DNA from: Strigamia acuminata
Taxonomy: Eukaryota > Arthropoda > Chilopoda > Geophilomorpha > Linotaeniidae
Direction of reading: 5' to 3'
Assembly: GCA_949358305.1 (NCBI GenBank)
Contig: OX442319.1
Span: 6,572,001 to 6,636,000, forward strand
Length of the DNA stretch: 64,000 nucleotides
The notes below the pieces were generated by a model. That model saw only the letters and a list, made by a program, of their open reading frames with translations, ran no database searches and was not told where the DNA came from. Shown here piece by piece: positions 22,817 through 34,554 of this stretch (within the stretch, counting starts at the first letter, position 1; the number at the start of each line of letters is the position of its first letter). Both the position numbers and the translations under genes were made by a program.

Positions 22817-23050
22817 GGAGTGAGTGACAACGCCAAAAAAACGCCCGAAAACGCCCCAAGAACGCACCAAAACGCCCCAAGAACGCACCAAAACGCCAGA
22901 TAACCGTGCAACTTGAGGCAAAAAACATGCGAACATAATTTTTTGCTTTGAGTGGCACGATTTTCAGGCTTTTTGGAGCATTTTGAAGCGTTTTGGGGCG
23001 TTTTAGAACGTTTTTGCTTATTTTTTAGCATTCTCATGCGAGCTCGCGCG
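22817..23050. mobile_element. foldback MITE copy 1
   Basis: Inverted ends: GTGACAACGCCAAAA with CCAAAACGCCAGAT and CAACTTGAGGCAAAA on the left, and the complementary TTTTGC-TTTGAG, GATTTTCAGGC and GGCGTTTT on the right. The right outer end reads GCGAGCTCGCGCG. This compact copy lacks most of the middle spacer. No coding capacity. Confidence 0.6.
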
Positions 23051-23361
23051 TGCAGGCGAGAAAAAAACAAACTTATTTCTTCAAGAGTTAAAAAAAAAAT
23101 AACCCTAACCAGGAAATTACTGTAAAAACAACGGCTTGCCTCGAATAAACGCCGGGGCGTTTACTAATTTTCAAGACTGGAAGTGAGGCGAGATGTTGTT
23201 TGCTTTATTTGTTAAAACAAATTAGGCGTCACTAATTCACCTGTATTAGGGTTTCGGTTCTGAGAAACCGGACGAGGAGTCACAATAACGGGACACGGGA
23301 AATTTCAAAACTTACCGGTTCCGTCAAAACGCCATTGAAACGTTACATTTTTATAGCGTGT

Positions 23362-23535
23362 CAATGATAAAAATGGTCATTTTGGATGAAAAACGGCCAT
23401 TTTGGATGAAAAATGGCCATTTTTACTATAAAAAATGGCTGAAAATGGCCATTTTTACTATGACAAATGGCTGAAAATGGCCATTTTAATAAAAAAAGGC
23501 CATTTTTACTTCGAAAATTGGCTAAAAATGGCCAC
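23362..23535. repeat. AATGGCCATTTT minisatellite
   Basis: Degenerate short tandem repeats of AAAAATGGCCATTTTTACTA type, with dyad TGGCCA cores. Relatives lie at 24914-25028 and 25763-25917, each just left of a foldback MITE copy, so the minisatellite appears to be part of that composite element. Confidence 0.65.
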
Positions 23536-23536
23536 T

Positions 23537-23760
23537 TGAGTGAGTGACAACGCCAAAAAACGCGTGCAAACGCCTGCGAACGCCCCAAAACGCCCCAAAA
23601 CGCCAGATGACAATGCAACTTGAGGCATAAAACTTGAAAACACAATTTTAAACGTCACAAAAGTTGAAACAAAGATGAAAAATTAATTTTTTGCCTCAAG
23701 TTGCGCGATTTTCAGGTCTTTTGGAGTGTTTTTGAGCATTTTTTGGCGTTCTCAGCGGCG
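23537..23760. mobile_element. foldback MITE copy 2
   Basis: Same inverted architecture as the copy at 22817, with the ~60-nt middle spacer (ACAATTTTAAACGTCACAAAAG to AAAAATTAAT). The right side diverges after GGCGTTCTC. An isolated right half occurs again at 23985-24070. Confidence 0.6.
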
Positions 23761-24159
23761 TGTTTGCCTCAAATAAACGCCGGTTTAAACAAAAAATGAC
23801 GTCATTTTTGGTTTAAAATTGAAGTAAAACACAAAATATTTTAGTTTTTAAATGCAACTGGTCTAAATTTTGTCAAATGTTGTCATACTTCTTGAAAGTC
23901 ATCATTTATTGATAAAAAATTTGAAAATTTACCTAATTGTAGCATGTATTTGTGGTTAGTTTTGATTTGAATTCAAACTGTAATTTTTTGCTTCGAGTTG
24001 CGCGATTTTCAGGCGTTTTGGGGCGTTTTTGAGCTTTTTTTGGCGTCCTCAGGCGAGCTCGCGCGTGCACGTCACAAGTAACCCTAATCAGGAAAGAACC
24101 TACAAAAACTATGGCTTGCCTCGCATAAACGCCGGGGCGTTTATTCATTTTCAAAAAGA

Positions 24160-24900
24160 CAAATGAAATGGATAAATAAAGAAATTAGCGGGGAAATCCA
24201 ACATGGCGCCCACTTCAAATCCGCTAGAGCGGCAAAACACGACATTTGAATTTCAACACAAGAATAAAATCAAGAATACACACTGTATTGAATAAAATAA
24301 CATTAGGAAATGTAATTTCCTACAACAAAAGCACTATTTATTAAAAGAACACTTGAAAATAATCGTTTGCCGAACGGAATGAACTCGGTCAGCAGCGCAC
24401 AAGTGCGTACCGACAACAAACGCTCGAAACGACAAAACGACCGTTCCGGGACAAAAATAAAGCAAACCAATCGACAGATCACCCCCAAATTAGTCTAAAT
24501 CAATTCTAAAACCTATCCATAACACAAGAATAAGGTCCAAACAAAAGGTTAGAAGTTTGAACACAACCGAACTAGATTAAGAAATATGACGTCACGCGTC
24601 TTACGCAAGTGATCTGTAAATCGACGGATGCACTAAAAATCATCCAAAATCACACAAAATGAGCAAGAATTAAAGAAATAAGACACAGAGAAGTAATAAA
24701 ACTTTAAATAGCAATGAATAAAGATAATATCAATATCATAGACACTAAAATTCATGAAAACACTGTAACTTTTAATAAATCACAAAAAATGAAAGTTTAA
24801 TATGTAAAAATATCTAAAAAGCTGAAATTCAAGAAAAGCAAAAATTAAAGACACTTTGTTAACTTTAATTAAGACAATAAATGACATAAAATCCGGACAC
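24160..24900. other. unique AT-rich stretch, no gene seen
   Basis: A 61-codon minus frame at 24303-24488 has no recognisable features. No RNA gene, repeat or transposon end seen. Confidence 0.45.
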
Positions 24901-25029
24901 AACAATTATTCCATTTTGGATGAAAAACGGCCCTTTTGGATGAAAAACGGCCATTTTGGATGAAAAACGGCTAAAAATGACCATTTTTCTATGAAAAATG
25001 GCTAAAAATGGCTAAAAATGGCTATTTGA

Positions 25030-25265
25030 TTGAATGACAACGCCAAAAAACGCCCAAGAACGCCCGCAAATGCCTAAAAATGCCTAAAAACGCCCCAAAA
25101 CGCAAAATGACAATGCAACTTGAGGCAAAAAACATGAGAACACAATTGTAAACGTTACAAAAGTTGAAACAAAAATAAACAATTAATGTTTTGCCTCGAG
25201 TTGCACGATTTTCAGGCGTTTTGGAGTATTTTTTGGCGTTCTCAGGCGTACTCGCGCGTACACGT
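25030..25265. mobile_element. foldback MITE copy 3
   Basis: Left arm AACGCCCAAGAACGCCC to CAACTTGAGGCAAAAAACAT; spacer; right arm TTTTGCCTCGAGTTGCACG to GGCGTTCTCAGGCG. Preceded by the AATGGCC minisatellite and followed by a degenerate AACAAACGCC motif. Confidence 0.6.
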
Positions 25266-25919
25266 CACTGCCGAGTAAAAAAAACATACTTATTTCTTCA
25301 AGAGTTAAAAAGGAAGTAACCCTAATCAGGAAAAAAAATGCAAAAACAATGGCTTGCCTCGAACAAACGCCAGAAGTGAGGCGAGATGTTGTTTGCTTTA
25401 TTTATTAAATCAAATTAGGCGTTGCTAATTCACCTGTATCTCTTAGTTCGACGTAAGAACACGCGCTTTTTTTAAAATGAAAGCCCAAGTTGGGTTTCAT
25501 AAACGTACCGTATTGCCTTGAATAAAAGCCGGGGTGTTTATTAATTTTTAAGACCAGAAACGAGGCGAGATCACGACTCAAGATTAAGCGAGAAGAAATA
25601 AACGTGTTTCTTCTAAAGGAAGTAACCCTAATCAGGAAAAACTTACATAAACAATGGTTTGCCTTGAATAAACGCCGGGGCGTTTATTAATTTTCAAAAC
25701 CGGAAATGAGGCGAGATCAAAACGCCATTGAAACGTTACATTTTAATAACGTTTCAACGATAAAAACGGCCATTTTTGATTAAAAAAACGACTAAAAATG
25801 GCCATTTTACTATAAAAACGGTGAAAAAAAAACATTTTTACTCTGAAAAATGGCTAAAAATGGCCATTTTGACGAAAAACGGCCATTTTTACTACGGAAA
25901 ATGCTAAAATTGGCCACTT

Positions 25920-26150
25920 GAGTGAGTGACAACGCCAAAAAACGCCTGCGAACGCCTGCGAACACATAAAAACACTCCAAAACGCCAGATGACAATGCAA
26001 CTTGAGGCAAAAAACATGAGAACACAATTTTAAACGTCACAAAAGTTGAAATAAAGATGAAAAATTAATGTTTTGCCTCGAGTTGCGCGATTTTCAGGCG
26101 TTTTTGAGCGTTTTTTAGCATTTTTTGGCGTTCTCAGGCGTGCTCGTGTG
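25920..26150. mobile_element. foldback MITE copy 4
   Basis: The cleanest copy: GAGTGACAACGCCAAAAAAC through CAACTTGAGGCAAAAAACAT, spacer, TTTTGCCTCGAGTTGCGCG through GGCGTTCTCAGGCG. A further right half lies near 26410-26465. Confidence 0.62.
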
Positions 26151-26469
26151 TACACGTCACTGCCGAAGAAAAAAACAAACTTATTTCTTTTAGTTAAAAT
26201 GTATTTCAAGCTTTAACAGGGGTTTAAACAGAAAATGACATCATTTTTAGTTTAAAATTGAAGTAAAACACAAAATATTTTAGTTTTTGAATGCAACTGA
26301 TCCACGTTATGTCAAATGTTTCCATTACTTCTTGAAAGCCAAAAAATTTGAAAATTTAGCTAATTTCAGCATGTATTTGTAGCTAGTTTTGATTTGAATA
26401 CACACTGTAATGTTTTGCCTCGAGTTGCGCGATTTTCAGGCGTTTTGGGACGTTTTGGAGCAAAAAAAA

Positions 26470-27533
26470 CAAACTTAATTCTTCAAGAGTTAAAAAGGAA
26501 GTAATCCTAATCAGGAAAAGCCCACAAAAAACAATGCAAGATCACGCGGTACGACGCACGGACTCCCAGCGCACGGAATGCACGGACTTTCTGTGGACTT
26601 CCCGTGCACGGAAGACCGGCGCGGACATTTCCATTGGAGACCAGCGCAGAATTACCTACAGGCAATTCCGAATCAAAGGCTTCTTTATGGTTTATACATT
26701 ACTTTGCAGTAGGTATGCCTGGCCTTGATTTGAAAGTGCAGTAAATTCTGCTGAATGCAGTGTTTTAAACTCGCAGCAATTGCGATGGTGCCAACTATTG
26801 GAAAATAAATTTAAAATGTAAAACCAAAGAATTTGTAAAAAAAATTTGTTTTAATCAATTGCAATAATGATATTCTACTTAATTGTTGGATTATGAAACG
26901 TGAAACCAATCCCATGATTAGGAAATATAAATTTTATTAAATTCATCGTGTATCTCACATCTCACATTCACTGCCATTTACTTAGTGTCATCCAAAAATC
27001 AGGTTTTATCAAATCCTGAGGTTATTCTAGTACGTCTTAACTGCCCGGCAGGTCGCGCAACCTGTGGAGCAACAATTGATGTAAATAGTGCAAGCAGCAC
27101 GCACGGGAAAGTGCGCACTGATGGGTCCATGCCAGTGCAAGTACATTGGGTAATGTATTATTGCGAGCGCGCGTGTTTTCACACGATTACAATGTGCTGA
27201 TTAAACCAACAGCATTATAGAAGCATTATAGACTGATTATATTGTATAATTTTTATTTTAACAAAACCCTGAATTTCATTTCTAATCGGTTTTTTTTTTT
27301 ATTGACGCGCACAGAAGCGTTGTAGCATGTTCACACAATGTGGAATTTGCAAATTTGAGAAAGCGGCTTTCCCAAGGTTGATAAAACGCGCGCGATCGTG
27401 CGGAATATACAAATAAGTGAAATCCGCAAAATCAGCCATGAGACTGCGAACAGGGGGTCAAGGTATAGGCCGCCGTAATGTTAAAAATAGGGTCCCTTTC
27501 GCACTCCGAGAAATCCGCATGCGCGCCATAAGG
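26470..27533. other. intergenic, no convincing gene
   Basis: Includes a GC-richer patch (26550-26650) with repeated GCACGGA words, an AT-rich stretch, and, just before the satellite, CCCTTTCGCACTCCGAG then AAATCCGCAT, which faintly resembles the start of the 8281 repeat. Small frames at 26534-26728 and 26985-27200 look like chance. Confidence 0.45.
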
Positions 27534-30500
27534 ATACATTAGCCTTTGCTTTTTTGACAAATTTTAAAAAGTGCCAAAAACATGCTTAAGACGTATAAAA
27601 TGCGCTAAAAAGTCGATTCCCGTTGGCGGAATTTGCATATCTGGCACCGTTGCAGAGATACACCACTTTTTCTGTTCAAAAAGTCTGTTTTTTGCTTATA
27701 TCTCTGCAACAGTGCCAGATATGCAAATTGCGCACACGGGAATCGATTTTTCAGCTCATTTTACGTCTAACCAGCACGTTTCTGGAACTTTTTCAATTTT
27801 TGGCCATTTCTCCATACATTAGCCTTTGCTTTTTTGACAAATTTTAAAAAGTGCCAAAAACATGCTTAAGACGTATAAAATGCGCTAAAAAGTCGATTCC
27901 CGTTGGCGGAATTTGCATATCTGGCACCGTTGCAGAGATACACCACTTTTTCTGTTCAAAAAGTCTGTTTTTTGCTTATATCTCTGCAACAGTGCCAGAT
28001 ATGCAAATTGCGCACACGGGAATCGATTTTTCAGCTTATTTTACGTCTAACCAGCACGTTTCTGGAACTTTTTCAATTTTTGGCCATTTCTCCATACATT
28101 AGCCTTTGCTTTTTTGACAAATTTTAAAAAGTGCCAAAAACATGCTTAAGACGTATAAAATGCGCTAAAAAGTCGATTCCCGTTGGCGGAATTTGCATAT
28201 CTGGCACCGTTGCAGAGATACACCACTTTTTCTGTTTAAAAAGTCTGTTTTTTGCTTATATCTCTGCAACAGTGCCAGATATGCAAATTGCGCACACGGG
28301 AATCGATTTTTCAGCTCATTTTACGTCTAACCAGCACGTTTCTGGAACTTTTTCAATTTTTGGCCATTTCTCCATACTTTGCTCTAAATGCGCTAAAATG
28401 CTCTAAATGCGCTAAAAAGTCGATTCCCGTTGGCGGAATTTGCATATCTGGCACCGTTGCAGAGATACACCACTTTTTCTGTTCAAAAAGTCTGTTTTTT
28501 GCTTATATCTCTGCAACAGTGCCAGATATGCAAATTGCGCACACGGGAATCGATTTTTCAGCTCATTTTACGTCTAACCAGCACGTTTCTGGAACTTTTT
28601 CAATTTTTGGCCATTTCTCCATACATTAGCCTTTGCTTTTTTGACAAATTTTAAAAAGTGCCAAAAACATGCTTAAGACGTATAAAATGCGCTAAAAAGT
28701 CGATTCCCGTTGGCGGAATTTGCATATCTGGCACCGTTGCAGAGATACACCACTTTTTCTGTTCAAAAAGTCTGTTTTTTGCTTATATCTCTGCAACAGT
28801 GCCAGATATGCAAATTGCGCACACGGGAATCGATTTTTCAGCTCATTTTACGTCTAACCAGCACGTTTCTGGAACTTTTTCAATTTTTGGCCATTTCTCC
28901 ATACATTAGCCTTTGCTTTTTTGACAAATTTTAAAAAGTGCCAAAAACATGCTTAAGACGTATAAAATGCGCTAAAAAGTCGATTCCCGTTGGCGGAATT
29001 TGCATATCTGGCACCGTTGCAGAGATACACCACTTTTTCTGTTCAAAAAGTCTGTTTTTTGCTTATATCTCTGCAACAGTGCCAGATATGCAAATTGCGC
29101 ACACGGGAATCGATTTTTCAGCTTATTTTACGTCTAACCAGCACGTTTCTGGAACTTTTTCAATTTTTGGCCATTTCTCCATACATTAGCCTTTGCTTTT
29201 TTGACAAATTTTAAAAAGTGCCAAAAACATGCTTAAAACGTATAAAATGCGCTAAAAAGTCGATTCCCGTTGGCGGAATTTGCATATCTGGCACCGTTGC
29301 AGAGATACACCACTTTTTCTGTTCAAAAAGTCTGTTTTTTGCTTATATCTCTGCAACAGTGCCAGATATGCAAATTGCGCACACGGGAATCGATTTTTCA
29401 GCTCATTTTACGTCTAACCAGCACGTTTCTGGAACTTTTTCAATTTTTGGCCATTTCTCCATACATTAGCCTTTGCTTTTTTGACAAATTTTAAAAAGTG
29501 CCAAAAACATGCTTAAGACGTATAAAATGCGCTAAAAAGTCGATTCCCGTTGGCGGAATTTGCATATCTGGCACCGTTGCAGAGATACACCACTTTTTCT
29601 GTTCAAAAAGTCAGTTTTTTGCTTATATCTCTGCAACAGTGCCAGATATGCAAATTGCGCACACGGGAATCGATTTTTCAGCTCATTTTACGTCTAACCA
29701 GCACGTTTCTGGAACTTTTTCAATTTTTGGCCATTTCTCCATACATTAGCCTTTGCTTTTTTGACAAATTTTAAAAAGTGCCAAAAACATGCTTAAGACG
29801 TATAAAATGCGCTAAAAAGTCGATTCCCGTTGGCGGAATTTGCATATCTGGCACCGTTGCAGAGATACACCACTTTTTCTGTTCAAAAAGTCTGTTTTTT
29901 GCTTATATCTCTGCAACAGTGCCAGATATGCAAATTGCGCACACGGGAATCGATTTTTCAGCTCATTTTACGTCTAACCAGCACGTTTCTGGAACTTTTT
30001 CAATTTTTGGCCATTTCTCCATACATTAGCCTTTGCTTTTTTGACAAATTTTAAAAAGTGCCAAAAACATGCTTAAGACGTATAAAATGCGCTAAAAAGT
30101 CGATTCCCGTTGGCGGAATTTGCATATCTGGCACCGTTGCAGAGATACACCACTTTTTCTGTTCAAAAAGTCTGTTTTTTGCTTATATCTCTGCAACAGT
30201 GCCAGATATGCAAATTGCGCACACGGGAATCGATTTTTCAGCTCATTTTACGTCTAACCAGCACGTTTCTGGAACTTTTTCAATTTTTGGCCATTTCTCC
30301 ATACATTAGCCTTTGCTTTTTTGACAAATTTTAAAAAGTGCCAAAAACATGCTTAAGACGTATAAAATGCGCTAAAAAGTCGATTCCCGTTGGCGGAATT
30401 TGCATATCTGGCACCGTTGCAGAGATACACCACTTTTTCTGTTCAAAAAGTCTGTTTTTTGCTTATATCTCTGCAACAGTGCCAGATATGCAAATTGCGC

Positions 30501-33199
30501 ACACGGGAATCGATTTTTCAGCTCATTTTACGTCTAACCAGCACGTTTCTGGAACTTTTTCAATTTTTGGCCATTTCTCCATACATTAGCCTTTGCTTTT
30601 TTGACAAATTTTAAAAAGTGCCAAAAACATGCTTAAGACGTATAAAATGCGCTAAAAAGTCGATTCCCGTTGGCGGAATTTGCATATCTGGCACCGTTGC
30701 AGAGATACACCACTTTTTCTGTTCAAAAAGTCAGTTTTTTGCTTATATCTCTGCAACAGTGCCAGATATGCAAATTGCGCACACGGGAATCGATTTTTCA
30801 GCTCATTTTACGTCTAACCAGCACGTTTCTGGAACTTTTTCAATTTTTGGCCATTTCTCCATACATTAGCCTTTGCTTTTTTGACAAATTTTAAAAAGTG
30901 CCAAAAACATGCTTAAGACGTATAAAATGCGCTAAAAAGTCGATTCCCGTTGGCGGAATTTGCATATCTGGCACCGTTGCAGAGATACACCACTTTTTCT
31001 GTTCAAAAAGTCTGTTTTTTGCTTATATCTCTGCAACAGTGCCAGATATGCAAATTGCGCACACGGGAATCGATTTTTCAGCTCATTTTACGTCTAACCA
31101 GCACGTTTCTGGAACTTTTTCAATTTTTGGCCATTTCTCCATACATTAGCCTTTGCTTTTTTGACAAATTTTAAAAAGTGCCAAAAACATGCTTAAGACG
31201 TATAAAATGCGCTAAAAAGTCGATTCCCGTTGGCGGAATTTGCATATCTGGCACCGTTGCAGAGATACACCACTTTTTCTGTTCAAAAAGTCTGTTTTTT
31301 GCTTATATCTCTGCAACAGTGCCAGATATGCAAATTGCGCACACGGGAATCGATTTTTCAGCTCATTTTACGTCTAACCAGCACGTTTCTGGAACTTTTT
31401 CAATTTTTGGCCATTTCTCCATACATTAGCCTTTGCTTTTTTGACAAATTTTAAAAAGTGCCAAAAACATGCTTAAGACGTATAAAATGCGCTAAAAAGT
31501 CGATTCCCGTTGGCGGAATTTGCATATCTGGCACCGTTGCAGAGATACACCACTTTTTCTGTTTAAAAAGTCTGTTTTTTGCTTATATCTCTGCAACAGT
31601 GCCAGATATGCAAATTGCGCACACGGGAATCGATTTTTCAGCTCATTTTACGTCTAACCAGCACGTTTCTGGAACTTTTTCAATTTTTGGCCATTTCTCC
31701 ATACTTTGCTCTAAATGCGCTAAAATGCTCTAAATGCGCTAAAAAGTCGATTCCCGTTGGCGGAATTTGCATATCTGGCACCGTTGCAGAGATACACCAC
31801 TTTTTCTGTTCAAAAAGTCTGTTTTTTGCTTATATCTCTGCAACAGTGCCAGATATGCAAATTGCGCACACGGGAATCGATTTTTCAGCTCATTTTACGT
31901 CTAACCAGCACGTTTCTGAAACTTTTTCAATTTTTGGCCATTTCTCCATACATTAGCCTTTGCTTTTTTGACAAATTTTAAAAAGTGCCAAAAACATGCT
32001 TAAGACGTATAAAATGCGCTAAAAAGTCGATTCCCGTTGGCGGAATTTGCATATCTGGCACCGTTGCAGAGATACACCACTTTTTCTGTTTAAAAAGTCT
32101 GTTTTTTGCTTATATCTCTGCAACAGTGCCAGATATGCAAATTGCGCACTTGGGAATCGATTTTTCAGCTCATTTTACGTCTAACCAGCACGTTTCTGGA
32201 ACTTTTTCAATTTTTGGCCATTTCTCCATACTTTGCTCTAAATGCGCTAAAATGCTCTAAATGCGCTAAAAAGTCGATTCCCGTTGGCGGAATTTGCATA
32301 TCTGGCACCGTTGCAGAGATACACCACTTTTTCTGTTCAAAAAGTCTGTTTTTTGCTTATATCTCTGCAACAGTGCCAGATATGCAAATTGCGCACACGG
32401 GAATCGATTTTTCAGCTCATTTTACGTCTAACCAGCACGTTTCTGGAACTTTTTCAATTTTTGGCCATTTCTCCATACATTAGCCTTTGCTTTTTTGACA
32501 AATTTTAAAAAGTGCCAAAAACATGCTTAAGACGTATAAAATGCGCTAAAAAGTCGATTCCCGTTGGCGGAATTTGCATATCTGGCACCGTTGCAGAGAT
32601 ACACCACTTTTTCTGTTCAAAAAGTCTGTTTTTTGCTTATATCTCTGCAACAGTGCCAGATATGCAAATTGCGCACACGGGAATCGATTTTTCAGCTCAT
32701 TTTACGTCTAACCAGCACGTTTCTGGAACTTTTTCAATTTTTGGCCATTTCTCCATACATTAGCCTTTGCTTTTTTGACAAATTTTAAAAAGTGCCAAAA
32801 ACATGCTTAAGACGTATAAAATGCGCTAAAAAGTCGATTCCCGTTGGCGGAATTTGCATATCTGGCACCGTTGCAGAGATACACCACTTTTTCTGTTCAA
32901 AAAGTCTGTTTTTTGCTTATATCTCTGCAACAGTGCCAGATATGCAAATTGCGCACACGGGAATCGATTTTTCAGCTCATTTTACGTCTAACCAGCACGT
33001 TTCTGGAACTTTTTCAATTTTTGGCCATTTCTTTGCTTTTTTGACAAATTTTAAAAAGTGCCAAAAACATGCTTAAGACGTATAAAATGCGCTAAAAAGT
33101 CGATTCCCGTTGGCGGAATTTGCATATCTGGCACCGTTGCAGAGATACACCACTTTTTCTGTTCAAAAAGTCTGTTTTTTGCTTATATCTCTGCAACAG
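27534..33199 (+). repeat. 280-bp satellite, array 2 (18 unit starts, 3 short units), cut by the gap
   Basis: Same unit and orientation as array 1. Short 247-bp units follow the units starting at 28102, 31429 and 31956, and one unit (32763-33028) is 266 bp through loss of 14 bp (TCCATACATTAGCC). Diagnostic variants (TTTAAAAAGT, CAGCTTATTT, CTTAAAACG, AAGTCAG) occur at 28131, 27851 and 28938, 29218, and 29498, matching array 1 at a constant offset of 22,024 bp. The array runs into the N gap, so its true length is unknown. Confidence 0.97.
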
Positions 33200-33399
33200 N
33201 NNNNNNNNNNNNNNNNNNNNNNNNNNNNNNNNNNNNNNNNNNNNNNNNNNNNNNNNNNNNNNNNNNNNNNNNNNNNNNNNNNNNNNNNNNNNNNNNNNNN
33301 NNNNNNNNNNNNNNNNNNNNNNNNNNNNNNNNNNNNNNNNNNNNNNNNNNNNNNNNNNNNNNNNNNNNNNNNNNNNNNNNNNNNNNNNNNNNNNNNNNN
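33200..33399. other. 200-N scaffold gap
   Basis: Exactly 200 N. The flanks do not share sequence: satellite on the left, a GC-rich coding-like sequence on the right. Distance and adjacency across the gap are therefore not established by sequence. Confidence 1.
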
Positions 33400-33555
33400 A
33401 TTGACCGAAGCGCTGTCGGTTCTGCTCCGGCGAGCATTGGATTCGCTGTCATCGGGGGGCGGCGGAAGTAGCATTTGGGGATGCGGCTGTGGATAGTCGG
33501 GGGTCTGCGGTTGCGACCGGTCCGAGCGGCGCGCGGTTTTCTTGGAAGTTTTCAT
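33400..33555 (-). CDS. N-terminus of an unknown basic protein with a histone-H3-like tail
   Basis: ATG at 33553-33555 opens a frame of 52 codons that enters the gap. The start MKTSKKTARRSDRSQ resembles the H3 tail pattern ARTKQTARKS, followed by a proline-rich stretch (PDYPQPHPQMLLPPPP) and an SR-rich segment. Canonical H3 does not have such an insertion, whereas divergent H3 variants such as CENP-A family proteins have unrelated N-tails before the fold. The histone fold, if any, lies in the gap, so identity is open. The promoter arrangement (CCAAT then TATA) fits histone genes but is not specific. A generic nuclear or RNA-binding protein is an equal alternative. Confidence 0.4.
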
Positions 33556-33637
33556 GCAGTGTTTTGTGTTTTCAGTAGCACGGACACTTCTTACGTTGTG
33601 TTTGGGAAGCTAGAATGCTTTTGGAACTCTTCTGGCT

Positions 33638-33708
33638 GTTTATATACTCTGTGTCTGCCAACGTTGGACTGACGTATGACCATTACATGAATGGTCAGCT
33701 CCTATTGG
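33638..33708 (-). promoter_or_regulatory. CCAAT and TATA boxes upstream of 33555
   Basis: On the minus strand AGCCAATAGG (CCAAT at 33704-33708) precedes GAGTATATAAACAG (TATA at 33638-33646) by ~60 nt; the ATG is ~83 nt past the TATA box. The spacing is that of a compact RNA polymerase II promoter. Confidence 0.5.
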
Positions 33709-33871
33709 CTGTAACTACAGAACGTTTACCGGACGTATCAAAATGCGCGTGTTACGTCCGAACGCCCTCTTGAACGCCCTCTTGAATAAAAATATTTTTA
33801 CAAAATAGGCCTAAAACTTAACATTGTTTAGAATATCGACGAAGGAAGACGACGATACTGAATAGACACTT

Positions 33872-34481
33872 TGTCGTAACCTTGATTCCGGTAAATAAAC
33901 TTACACAATATCTTACAATAATAACCTTTTATTTCACACTTGTAATATAATACAAATATACTTAACAATGTTGTGGTCTCGGATCCTTGTCGGCGGATAC
34001 GATTTGTTGCTGCACGGCAGTCTTACACGTGGTTTCTGTTGTCTAGGGTAATGGCGTCTGGCGAAACACGTGTTCGCAAACGCTTCGCTTCGGTAGATAT
34101 TACTATCGTAGTATTGCTACGATAAATATCTGTGACTGTGATTTATAGATGAATTTGGCAACGGGCATCGATCCTCTATCAATCCGGTAAAACGGCCTGA
34201 CGGTGAGGTGGTGATGCTAATGTTGCTCTGGTATCTATAAAGTGGGGGTTTCCGGTCAGATACGGGTTTAAATAGTGGCTGGACCGGAAATGACGTATTT
34301 GCATAAATTCGGGGAATTATGCAAATCTATGACGTTGTCACGTCAGTCCCGCAGAAACGGTAAAACTAGTATAGCTAGTTTTCCCGCAATAATCTGACAA
34401 TCATTTTACTATCAATATTAAAATTACTATTTATTAAGTTATGATTAATTAAAACACTTTTGTGACCTCGTGGTCACCACA
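33872..34481 (-). repeat. 3' LTR (610 bp)
   Basis: In element orientation it starts TGTGGTGACCACGAGG and ends GGTTACGACA. It contains a strong hairpin (ATCGTAG / CTACGAT around TATTG, 34091-34131), a TATA-like CTATAAATC, and AATAAA about 60 nt before the end, giving a short U5. Compared with the other LTR it lacks one T in GGGGAATTATGC. Confidence 0.95.
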
Positions 34482-34494
34482 CGTCCCCTCCTCA
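34482..34494 (-). promoter_or_regulatory. polypurine tract
   Basis: TGAGGAGGGGACG directly precedes the 3' LTR in element orientation, the expected primer site for plus-strand DNA synthesis. Confidence 0.8.
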
Positions 34495-34554
34495 GCAATG
34501 TTGTTGGGGGATTTACAATAAAACAACAAACATTGCGAAAACTCAAAGTTAGAT

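Larger units (their letters stand above)
22438..25688. repeat. dispersed palindrome AATAAACGCC-GG-GGCGTTTATT
   Basis: Arms AATAAACGCC and GGCGTTTATT around a central GG, always preceded by TTGCCTCGA or TTGCCTTG. Best copies: 22438-22459, 23144-23165, 24124-24145, 25521-25542 and 25667-25688; degenerate ones near 21416, 23765 and 25352. It is followed by a conserved AATTTTCAAnACCGGAAnTGAGGC context, so it marks one end of a repeat family rather than a free-standing site. Confidence 0.7.

Noticed and set aside
33163-33555. Frames running through the N gap
   Set aside because: The middle is unknown sequence; only the part outside the gap can be read.
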